Assembly: GCF_914767665.1 (NCBI RefSeq)
Contig: NC_059502.1
Location: forward strand, 12,028,001-12,092,000
DNA: 64,000 bases
DNA from: Harmonia axyridis
Taxonomy: Eukaryota; Arthropoda; Insecta; Coleoptera; Coccinellidae
Reading direction: 5' to 3'
Each line of letters starts with the position of its first letter. Position 1 is the first letter of the stretch. The notes under the pieces were generated by a model that was not told where the DNA came from, ran no database searches, and was given only the letters and a program-made list of their open reading frames with translations. Position numbers and translations under genes: made by a program. Shown piece by piece: positions 43,876-52,626 of the stretch.

Positions 43876-44809
43876 AAGGTTGTTTTTTTTAGAGCTATAG
43901 AATTTTAAATTGCAATAAAACGATGGATTATTCGATTGACATGAATTTTATTTATCCGCAAGATAATCTTGTGGCATTACATTTTAAATATGATTTGGCA
44001 TTTGACCGCCACGGCTGGCTCGGATGTAGTCCAATCTGGACGTCCAATTTTCGATTACTTTTTCGAACATTTGTGGCCGTATATCGGCAATAACACCGCG
44101 AATGTTGTTTTCCAAATGGTCAAGAGTTTGTGGCTTATCCGCATAGACGAATGACTTTACATAGCCCCACAGAAAGTAGTCTAGCGGTGTCAAATCACAA
44201 GATCTTGGAGGCCAATTCACAGGTCCAAACGTGAAATTAGGCGGTCACCAAACGTTTCTTTCAATAAATCGATTGTGGCACGAGCTGTGTGACATGTTGC
44301 GCCGTCTTGTTGGAACCACAGCTCCTGGACATCATGGTTGTTCAATTCAGGAATGAAAAAGTCAGTAATCATGGCTCTATACCGATCACCATTGACTGTA
44401 ACGTTCTGGCCATCATCGTTTTTGAAGAAGTACGGACCAATGATTCCACCAGCCTATAAAGCGCACCAAACAGTCAGTTTTTCTGGATGAAACGGTGTTT
44501 TGACATACACTTGAGGATTAGCTTCACTCCAAATGCGGCAGTTTTGTTTGTTGACGTAGCCATTCAACCAGAAGTGCGCTTCGTCGCTGAACAAAATAAA
44601 ATGGACGTAGTGTGCGATACGTATTCCGCACAGAACCATTATTTTCGAAATAAAATTGCACTATTTGCAAGCGTTGTTCGGGCGTGAGTCTATTCAGGAT
44701 GAATTGCCAAACCAAACTGAGAATAAATCACATGACAGCTGTTAAATCGGTCACCATCTTGACAAGTAATGCCAACTTAAAGTTATATACCTCGAAAAAA
44801 AACACCCGT
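43876..44809. mobile_element. Tc1/mariner-superfamily element with TIRs and TA flanks
   Basis: TA at 43,874-43,875 and 44,810-44,811 bracket inverted ends of about 32 bp. The left reads AAAGGTTGTTTTTTTTAGAG and the right, inverted, reads AACGGGTGTTTTTTTTCGAG, with TATA and TTTAA words continuing inward. The transposase gene runs on the minus strand and is internally deleted. At 934 bp it is about 350 bp shorter than needed for a full transposase of this type. Confidence 0.82.
43984..44712 (-). pseudogene. DDE transposase pseudogene, internally deleted
   Basis: In order on the minus strand: LTPEQRLQIVQFYFENNGS (N-terminal DNA-binding start), then after an abrupt deletion FSDEAHFWLNGYVNKQN (first catalytic Asp), WFQQDGATCHTA (second) and CDLTPLDYFLWGYVKS (third). 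This is the DDE_3-type transposase widespread in insects as Tc1/mariner relatives, normally about 340 residues. About 100 residues between the N-terminus and the first Asp are missing. A TAG interrupts WCAL*AGGIIGPYFF (near 44,454), and a 1-base loss near 44,225 shifts the frame before NWPPRS. It is closely related to the degenerate copy at 58.2-59.3 kb. Confidence 0.9.
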
Positions 44810-44811
44810 TA

Positions 44812-45247
44812 GAATGCCGATCTTATTCTCATAAAGACATGTTAGCTTTTTTTTTATAGCACCGTCTTCTACGTTACTATAAGCGTTATTCAACAATCAC
44901 AAATTATTTGAGTACTGTTGGAGGTTCACTCCCAAAATTATTCAATATTTATTGACAATTTTTGGGATTATGGCAAAAATTTTCAAAACCAACATCTCAG
45001 ACGTCAGACTTATAGAAAAACTTTTGCTCATTGAATTTTTTGTTTGGAATGACTTAGACTACTTTCAAAACTTTTCAACTTTTTTTTCAGCTTTTCAAAA
45101 ATTTAGCCAATTTGACAGGAGGCCACTTTCCGTAATAAAGTGTGCGGTATCATTTCCTACTAAGATTGAAAAAAATTAGAACTTTCTCTTTGAGACCTTA
45201 AATAGAGAAAATCCCGAAAGCATTCAAAAATAGTAATTTACGTAACA
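44812..45247. other. No gene seen
   Basis: AT-rich with frames under 76 codons. Confidence 0.4.
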
Positions 45248-45625
45248 AGTCCGGAAAATAGGTTTTTTTTGGACGAATAGACAAAATTCCAGGACGAGCG
45301 TAAGCGAGTCCTGGAAGTCTGTGAGTCCAAAAAAACCATTTTCGGGCGTGTTGCGTACAATATTTTTTCGGCAACCATGTAAAATAACACTATCGCTGCT
45401 GCTTTCCATATTTTATTGCGATTCCGATAAAAAAACATGCAAATTTTTGACAACTAATTTCATATGAACTGTCAGCCGTTATCTCGGTTGCTATGGATTC
45501 TATGATTCTTTTCCGGCCTAGTCCGGGAAGTACGTACTTTCCGGACTAGGCCGGGAAATGCTACTTTCTCAGAGAAAAAGCGTCCAGGAAGTGAGCACTT
45601 CCCGGACGGTTGCCGAAAAAGGTAA
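45248..45625. repeat. Cluster of strong hairpins
   Basis: Three near-perfect palindromes lie in 380 bp. They are 45,261-45,337 (GGTTTTTTTTGGAC opposite GTCCAAAAAAACC, with an inner TCCAGGAC/GTCCTGGA), 45,513-45,554 (CCGGCCTAGTCCGGGAAGTA opposite its inverse with one mismatch), and 45,582-45,606 (GTCCAGGAAGTG opposite CACTTCCCGGAC). TTTCTCAGAGAAA at about 45,565 adds a fourth. CCGGAAAA at the left and TTGCCGAAAA at the right might be outer ends. It is non-coding; an unclassified foldback repeat is likely. Confidence 0.75.
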
Positions 45626-45829
45626 TTAACAGATAGCTATAGATTGCAACGTATGCAAGTCCAACCACACGAACATTTCAGTCACCAATATAACCCATAA
45701 CTGACAACTTTACAACCTCTTTCCGTTGACCATACAGCCGATCCCTTATAACAATCGATAGATAGGACGAAAGTTCATTTCTTCCCGATTTGCTTTTCTA
45801 TCACCACAAATTCCAAGTTTGTGCAAATA

Positions 45830-46030
45830 TCCGGGATCGTTTTATTGGCCTCGTCCTGAAAAAGTTCGTGACCTATTCGATTTTATAGCCGGGGCCAAGT
45901 TAGCGCGGTATCATTTGAATTTTCGACGAGGCGAGATCGCGAATCGGCGAACTCGTAGATTTTCTCAAATTGGATGCAAGCGCGCTCAGTACCTTGGGAC
46001 CCGGGCCGGGATTTAGATACGGCTAGTTAT
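45830..46030. promoter_or_regulatory. Small GC-rich block
   Basis: CG-dense DNA with GGACCCGGGCCGGG and several TCGACGAGG/GATCGCGAATCGGCG words. The preceding 90 bases hold ATCGATAGATAG and TTTATTGGCC. The local 65-codon frame has no recognisable domain. It is a candidate regulatory element by composition. Confidence 0.25.
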
Positions 46031-46675
46031 TGCCTGCTTAAATCAAGTGAGTCCTAATAACGATCCTGTAGAGCTAATGGTGGGCGCTGAACGAAATACA
46101 GAGATGGAATTTTTTTTTACGTAGTCGAACATGCATCTCATAATAAAGTATCAGAACGAACGTACTCGTGTCTGATATTAGGCTGGACTGGCTTCGTAGT
46201 TTTCGCTTTGTTTGAATGCTTCACAAAAAGTGTTACAATCATCCAATAAAAGTCAAATATGCGCTGTTCTGTTCGATAACTTGATAATAATAGTGTCTCT
46301 ATCGTAAGAAAAAATCCTACACGATATATGGGCGAAGAATAGCTTGAGCTATTTCATTTATCCCCAAAATGAAAAAAAATCAAGAAAAATACTAAAACAT
46401 AGAAGCAAGAAACAACAACCTTGAACCAGCAATGAACAGCGAACTCAACTCAACAAATCATCTGTTCCCTCAATAAATTTTCTCTCAAAATTCGTCCCAA
46501 TGATCACAAAGAGAGCACTCTACATGAAATTAATTAAACATTATGTACCTCCACTGCATTATAAGTGAAGGAGTGCTAAAATACTGCTGATCAACCGCAC
46601 GAGAAGCAAGAGAGGAATGAAACGAAGACGAACCTGGATGTCATCATAATAAAAATAGGTGGAAACGAATCTAAC

Positions 46676-46870
46676 TATCTTATACATATCCGAAATATAG
46701 TAGTGGACCAAAAAAGGAGCCTTGCGGAACGCCTGGGATAATTGAAAACATCTGAAAAAGTATCATGCAATCTAACACACTGGTATCTTCGAAAAAGAAA
46801 GGCCTTTAAAAACCTCTGAGCCGTTCCGTCAATACTGAAATAGATCAACTTAGCAAAAGGTAGATCATGG
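46676..46870 (-). pseudogene. Reverse transcriptase fragment
   Basis: Minus-strand translation AKLIYFSIDGTAQRFLKAFL followed by RRYQCVRLHDTFSDVFN and, after a one-base shift, IPGVPQGSFFGPLLY. This is the non-LTR reverse transcriptase block around the conserved GVPQGS-x-LGPLLF motif, just before the catalytic YADD box, which is not present. Too short to assign a clade. Confidence 0.75.
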
Positions 46871-47009
46871 TACCTACTACTTGAGGCCAAACTACTACCC
46901 CCAAGTGCGTTGGCCATGGGCAGGATCAAGTGGTTGTCCCTTGATACCAAGTTCGGACTCCGGACTATACGTTGGATGCATAAGAACTTCCCATCCGAGC
47001 TCCTAGACC

Positions 47010-47340
47010 TTTTAGTTCGTCATTAGAGATGAAACATGATTTCTCTTCTGTTCACCAATGCTGACTAATTCAGTTCGATCACCAGCTTCAAACGGTCGAC
47101 TTGTAAACAGAATTGAGTATTTGACCATATTTGAGCAGCTCATAATAGAGTATTCTCTGTCAACCCCATCAAACACACAGCAATACCTGCTTGGCTGTCA
47201 ATACTGACGTAGTCACGGTCTGGGCCGCTTTGTTAGCTTTGTCGCTTGACATTGTCGTAAGTGAACCATTTTTCATCTTTGGTCACCATCCGATTCAAAA
47301 ATCTCTTTACGAAATATCTCACCTTTCAAACAGATTTCAG
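47010..47340 (-). pseudogene. Mariner transposase fragment (third lineage)
   Basis: Minus-strand translation KRFLNRMVTKDEKWFTYDNV with KRQS, then (across stops and frame changes) SQAGIAVCL, LTENTLL, QVDRLKL, VNRREIMFHL. These align in order with the central part of mariner transposases (FLxRxVTGDEKWxxYDNVKRxxSW ... QLDRLK ... NRRxxxFHxDNA). The first catalytic Asp is kept. The second should follow FH but is replaced by a stop. The spelling differs from the 23/28/39-kb family, so it represents another mariner lineage. Confidence 0.7.
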
Positions 47341-47360
47341 AAAGTTGAATAGAATAACTG

Positions 47361-48058
47361 CTCGTCACGTATAAAAGACTTACAAACAGGCGTGCCACAA
47401 GGCTCAATATTGGGACACTATTTATCCTATACACGAATGATCTATGACTATTTTTGGATATTGAATCTAAGAAAACTTGCAGCTATGCAGATGGTTCAGC
47501 AGTACTAAATAAATATAGCAATATGATCGAACAAATGTCAGAAAAATCCTTAGCTGATGCCCAAAACTGGTTCGAGGTTTTATGATAAATATGGATAAAA
47601 CCCAAAAGCTTACCTTCAACACCAAAAAGCAGACGAATGGGTCCTTGGTATACTTAGGAATAACATTCCAATCTTCACCAAGCTGGAACAAATATAACGA
47701 CGAGTTATGTGAAAAGCTTTTTACAGCGATATTTTTGATTAGAAGAGTCAAGCATATTTCGAGAGTGGAGACTTCCAAGATGACAGCCTTCCACTGTGTA
47801 TGATGTATGGAATCACACTTTGGGGACAGAGTTCTGCTATAGAAAATTCTCTGAGAACACTATATGGGATGAAGCAAACGGACAGCTGTCGTAGTGTTTT
47901 TAAAAGAGAGAAAAGATGCTTTCCGTAACATCCTGTCCAATTCTGACCTGTGAAAAGTATGTCCATCAAAACAAGACCAAATTTCAGACAAATTTTGGCT
48001 ATCATGGTTATAATACATAGCTTCTGCTGCTTCTTCTCACTCCTCATCTAACTAACTC
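47361..48058 (+). pseudogene. Non-LTR reverse transcriptase C-terminal pseudogene
   Basis: In order: GVPQGSILG (about 47,390), FILYTNDL, SYADGSAVLN (the YADD catalytic box with its second Asp changed to Gly), WFEV, NMDKTQKLTFNTK, LVYLGITFQSSPSW, then MYGITLWGQSSA and YVHQNKTKFQTN ... YNT to TAG. This is the palm-thumb end of a jockey/CR1-type non-LTR ORF2. At least three frame changes and several stops make it dead. It starts immediately downstream of the minus-strand mariner fragment. Confidence 0.85.
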
Positions 48059-48220
48059 ATCAGAAGAATTACTGCACATTTTGAAGACGAACTGGTGTTC
48101 TCACAAGAGTGAATTGACGCATCGAGTGGTGCTTCACATGAACATGCACACAAGGCCAATCGACGCGTCGATCAGGTCTGGCCAGCTTTGCGTTGCATAG
48201 ATTGTAGTATGTTCCCTTAA

Positions 48221-48275
48221 ATGTCTCATTATGTATGTATGTCTCATTATGTATGTTGCCTTGAATGTCTCATTC
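48221..48275 (+). repeat. Small tandem repeat ATGTCTCATTATGTATGT
   Basis: The 18-bp word occurs twice in tandem, with a third partial copy (AATGTCTCATT) about 20 bases later. Confidence 0.7.
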
Positions 48276-48409
48276 AGGCAAATCTGTGCACTATTACCCG
48301 AATAAATTCGACTTCAAATTTGGATACGCAAATCACCACAACATCCTTCTCTGCGATACACAATCAGCATTTTGAACCATCTCTTACAATAAGTCGACAA
48401 TTGGCGTAT

Positions 48410-49010
48410 AGGCGACCTTTCAAACTCCACCCCCTTAAACACCCCATCCCTGACCTCCTCCTTTCCTCAATCGATTTCTCCCGTGAAAAATGACCTCCCC
48501 CTTCCACCCACGTCACATTTCACGTCGTCTCTTTCCGCCCATAGAAATGCTAATGACCGATATGAACGTAGAGAGTTGGGGGGTGGCAGGCAGAAAGGGA
48601 AAAATTAGGCGGGGGCCTGTTCCTATCTCCGCAACTCTTTCCGACCCAGCGCGAAGAAGAGGACGTGCCGAAACTTTCCCGGGAAATTCAATTAGTGTCC
48701 GATGGCTTTCCGCGTCGAATTCCGCGCGCTGTCTTCGGCCATATATTCGGACCGGATTTCCTTCCGGTTTCACCCCCCCTCCTCCCTCTAATTCCCCGGT
48801 GAATGATTGCGTCAAGTATTCGCGGTAATTTGTGGGGTTTCGTAGGGACCCCGAACTTTTGATTGGATTCGTTGCGAAAACGTTTTCTTCGTGCGCTGGG
48901 AGGTGCAGCAGGTTCGGTTTTTTTTTTCTTTTCTTTTTTTTTGGTTTAATTATTTCCGATAATGGGGGGTTTGAATGGCGTTTTCGGGGAATGAGTCTTT
49001 GGGGTATTTT
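48410..49010. promoter_or_regulatory. GC-rich, CpG-dense island
   Basis: CpG-rich block with a perfect 12-bp palindrome TTTCCCGGGAAA (about 48,675), TTCCGCGCGCTG and CGGACCGG words. Frames of 100-112 codons overlap on both strands, lack domains and follow composition. A T-rich run (48,918-48,942) closes it. It is a candidate promoter/enhancer island. Confidence 0.35.
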
Positions 49011-49351
49011 TTAGGAATTTTTTTTATAATGAGGTCCTCAAAAATTCGTATGGCTACTCTGTCAAAAATCGTTCGTTATATTAAAAAGTAATTAGGCAAT
49101 TAGCGTTATTGGATTTTAGAGCGTTCGTCTCTGAACAGAGCGTAGTATCAATTTGTCATGTTGTCTGAATTTTTCTAGTTCAGAGATGGAAATGGTCTCG
49201 AACGATACATAAATAATATCTTATCCTCTCTTCTTAATAAGTCATTTTTTCCTTAATATCAGGGTGTACATAGGTTTGTTATTTTTATTTTGAAATGGTC
49301 TACACCCTAAATTATCAGAATTTATTCTAGTATTATATAACAAATTTCTCA
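49011..49351. other. No gene seen
   Basis: AT-rich sequence with no recognised feature. Confidence 0.4.
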
Positions 49352-49571
49352 AGGTGATTCACAGAAAGTAATCCGCTTGAGCTTGTCTTGAAATCAACTC
49401 AAGTTCAAGTCAAGTAGTAGTTTTTCAATGTCAAGTCAAGCATTTATTTATTGTGTACTTGATATTTAAAAACTACTACTTGACTTAAACTTGAGTTGAT
49501 TTCAAGTCAAGCTCAAGCTACTTGAGCTTGAGTAAAATAGCTTGAATATCGAGCCAAGTCGTGAATCCCTA
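49352..49571. mobile_element. hAT-derived palindromic MITE
   Basis: About 220 bp ending in TGAATCCCTA (49,562-49,571), the same terminus as the hAT-like element at 10,016. The left edge AAGGTGATTCAC is a decayed version. The interior is a near-perfect inverted repeat of about 45 bp: TCTTGAAATCAACTCAAGTT continuing into CAAGTCAAGTAGTAGTTTTT, opposite its inverse at about 49,470-49,516 with three mismatches. It is a deletion/foldback derivative of the hAT family. Confidence 0.75.
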
Positions 49572-49650
49572 CGCTTTAGGGCCGGCGATCTTGGAGGATA
49601 TGTGATGAGTCTATCAGTTCCTACACAATTATTTTCAACCTTTTGGCTTT

Positions 49651-50120
49651 CTTTCTCGAGCCGAGTTTTGTTGGGGCGCCCTCTCCCAGGGGATCACGGT
49701 ATGTCGTCCCGAGATCGGTGGCGGACCCTTGAGTTAGGCAATCCAGCGATCACCGCCCAAGACACACCCTCTCACACCTTCGTGGAGAGGTGACTCTGCT
49801 GAAGGCGGCAACTAAAGTGTGGCGCGACACTCATGGCGCCATCTCTTCAGCAGACAGAGTCACTACACACTCCCCCACCAGCACCGAGCGAGTCTTTCTC
49901 GAGCCGATTTTGTGTAGGGGCACCCTCTCCCAGGAGATTAAGGTGTGTCGTCCTGAGATCGTTGGTGGATTCTTCAGTTAGTCAATCCAGCGATGCCTGC
50001 CTAATACTCTTTGTGGAGAACTGATTCTGCTGAACGCGGTGACCCCTAACAATCTGCCGAGGTGAAGGTGAAGTGTGACGCGACACCCATGACGACATCT
50101 CTACAAACTCTTGATCTAAA
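49651..50120 (+). repeat. GC-rich tandem duplication, 243-bp unit
   Basis: CTTTCTCGAGCCGA occurs at 49,651 and 49,894. The two units share GCxCCCTCTCCCAGG, GTCGTCC-GAGATCG, CAATCCAGCGAT, GTGGAGA, CTGCTGAA-GCGG and GACGCGACAC-CATG-CG-CATCTCT with about 80% identity. Short frames across it have no ATG-led domain. The first unit carries CATGGCGCCATCTCT, another GCGCCATCT word. It lies between the hAT MITE and the truncated hAT copy. Confidence 0.8.
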
Positions 50121-50121
50121 T

Positions 50122-50527
50122 TAGGGATTCACGGCTTGGCTTGATTTTAAAGCTACTTGGCTTTAACTTGACTTGATTTCAAGTCAAGCTGAAGTCAAGA
50201 AGTAGCTCTGGAAAATCGTCTTACAACAGGAGCTGAAGATGCTGGCGTTGATTAAAAATCCTTGGCCATTTTGGCCAAGGTTAGTAGGATATTTCCGAAA
50301 CTACCAAAATCTACCAATAGATTTCATGGAATTGTGAGAAAACTACTATTATAGTCACACTGGCGAATGATTCAGTCTTTCGGCGCTCGAGGAATCCCCT
50401 TATTTAGTCTGAATGCGCACGAGATTGCAGAAATATATGCTGTGCGACGCTTGCATATCAAGCTCAAGTAATATCAAGTATCTTGATATCAAGTCAACCA
50501 ATTAGTATCTTAAATCAAGTTAAGTCA
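50122..50527. mobile_element. hAT-like element, truncated copy
   Basis: The left end TAGGGATTCACGGCTTGGCT is identical to the 10,016 element, and the interior matches its coding part (for example TCTTTCGGCGCTCGAGGAATC versus TCTCTCAGCGCTCGAGGAAT). The right part ends at about 50,527 without the TGAATCCCTA terminus. Stops interrupt the frame. The CCTTGGCCATTTTGGCCAAGG word at 50,261 is a palindrome. Confidence 0.75.
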
Positions 50528-50777
50528 TCAGTGGTAGGTTCCTACTTATTTAGTCTTGATTATGTACCCAATAATTACCGTCGTAATCCATCTGATCTCC
50601 TTTAATGCACATGGATTTTTTCTGAGGAGCACCCTGAATAATTTGGTATAAAAAACTGATTCTGATATTCAAGATTACTTAAACATAAAGAAAAACCATT
50701 CACAAACGAGCACTGATTCAGATGAAACAATTCCTGAAAGATATCTAACCGTACACATTTTCATAATTAACAAAACA

Positions 50778-50874
50778 TAACCTACAGAACACAAATGACA
50801 TATGAAATGTCAAAAAATGAAATAGTGTTGCCATTATAACTATTTTAAATTGTACCATTCCTACCGGAAAACCC
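50778..50874 (+). repeat. Short dispersed repeat C, copy 3
   Basis: AACCTACAGAACACAAATGA through GTGTTGCCATTATAAC to GGAAAACCC; same family as 41,893 (same strand) and 13,757 (inverse). Confidence 0.7.
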
Positions 50875-50939
50875 GTCACAACTAAAACCCAACGTAGGCA
50901 AATTCACCCTCATAACCTGTTGTTCCAAACTTTTCCATA

Positions 50940-51350
50940 AGGACGGCTTTCCCGGAGATCAACGGTGAAAATCAAGGACGGCATTGTTGTCTACCCCCAA
51001 CCGAGGGGGGTGGGGGGCTGCACCCGCTAGATTATAGGAGACGACCATCAGAAACTGGGAGACAAGACATCCCTACTCATTTTGCCGAGCCAGGCATTTC
51101 CCGCAATTCGTTCAAGATGAATTTTCATGCAGACCCGGGGATGTCTGAGGGAATTCCTACATGGGAAAATGGCGGTTTTGAATATCGGGTTGACGTCCCG
51201 GCGTTCCGCGGTAATTTGATTTTCCACATTGTCCGGCTTTTGAAGTTTTGTGTGTTTAGGGCGAATTCGGGCTGAAAGGGAATGCGTTTGACATTCGAAT
51301 TGACTTTTGGGAAAGGGGGCAGGAGGAAAAGTTTGGTGTGGAATAAGAGC
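50940..51350. promoter_or_regulatory. GC-rich block
   Basis: CpG-containing block with a G-rich run (GAGGGGGGTGGGGGGC at about 51,003), which could form a G-quadruplex on the plus strand. No supportable frame. Confidence 0.3.
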
Positions 51351-52257
51351 AACGGTTTATATGGCTTGTCGATTATTTGAGGTTTTAATGAGTTTAGTTT
51401 TAACGTTGAGAAAGCCTATACAGGGTGTTAGTGAAAAAGTGTGACGAACTTCAGGAGGTGATTCTGCATGAAAAAATCAAATTGTGTCATTTTGCTGCAT
51501 TGTTTCTGTTCGCAAATGCTTCCTATTCCAAGAAACGGGATGTTGAAGTTTTATTCAAAAGTAGACTATTTATTTAATGCTTTGAATCTGGTCGAGATAT
51601 TCAATTGAAATTTGGTGGGTTTCTAGAGGTTTTCATTGCGCTTTTATTCATATTCCATCAACAAATTTATTTCTCTATTTCAGTATCGTAATGAATTCAT
51701 TGAAGTTCTAAAAACAGTGTAATGAATTCATTACAGCATCGTTTTCAGTTATATTTGTTTTTTTTGGTTGTCTATACTGACTTTCAATCCTATCAAATTT
51801 CAACAAACGTCAATAATTGTAATTATAATAAAATTTGGATATAGTGAAATGATTTTTACATTATTCGCAATTTCTCTTAATTCTGGTGGTGTTAAATCTC
51901 GTCACAGACTTTATTCACGAATGTAATGCGTAATTGTAAATTATTTCAAAATTCGAAACGTACGATTCATATTCGAATTCCGTAATCTGTCAATTTTTTG
52001 TAACAATCACACCAACTGCCAAGATACAATACAAATGTCACTAGGATATATAATCTGAATTTTTCATTGAATTTCTTCAATATTTCACAAAACTTGACTG
52101 AAATAGAGAAAATATCGTCTAATACTCGTTGCAGAAGGCAATTCCAAAACTTTTGCGTTCGAAAACTTGCTCTTTCGTCGCTCGTTTTGAGCCCATTTTG
52201 CAACTTGTGTTAGAATATGCTATCCCTTACAAATACCTTCTTCACAGTAATTACATG
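51351..52257. other. No gene seen
   Basis: AT-rich. TACAGGGTGTTAGTGAAAAA at about 51,419 looks like a MITE left end. TGTAATGAATTCATTACA at 51,718-51,735 is a perfect 18-bp palindrome. No coding sequence. Confidence 0.45.
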
Positions 52258-52350
52258 TACTGGACTAGAGATTCGGAGGTTGTTGGTTCGAGTTCCGCTC
52301 GAGGAGTTACTTTTCTCAAAATGGAAAAATTGTCTGCTAGCCATCAAATA
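52258..52350 (+). repeat. tRNA-derived repeat, 5'-truncated, split by the foldback element
   Basis: GACTAGAGATTCGGAGGTTG and the B-box-like GGTTCGAGTTCC (about 52,285-52,296) plus CGCTCGAGGAGTTA match the 3' half of the tRNA-like gene at 57,976. The following body GGAAAAATTGTCTGCTAGCC-ATCAAATA matches the sequence after that gene. The copy resumes at 57,761 with TCAAATATTATG, so the foldback element inserted into this repeat. Its 5' half (A box) is absent. Confidence 0.8.
52344..52350. other. 7-bp target duplication TCAAATA, left
   Basis: TCAAATA directly before the element's TACCGGCG end; the same 7 bp follow the right end at 57,761-57,767. The intact homologous site at 58,080-58,100 (GCCATAAAATATTATG) contains the word only once. 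If the ends are taken one base further out (ATACCGG), a 5-bp CAAAT duplication is the alternative reading. Confidence 0.75.
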
Positions 52351-52626
52351 TACCGGCGTGAACTTGGCAGCCACTTTTCAGCAGCCGATTTCATTCCAGC
52401 AGCCAAACGACCAGTGGCGTCGGTAGAATTCAAAACTAACGAATCGATCTGTTTTTGGGGTGCAACGCAAGAATTTGCTTTTTGAGTTTACTTGAACGAC
52501 TTCAGTCAAGTTTTATGACATTTCAATGCACAAAATAATATTATAGATGAACTTGAATTATGCTGATCAATGAAACGACGGGGTATATACAAGTATTTTC
52601 ACGAATGAAACCTTGAAAAACGTTTG

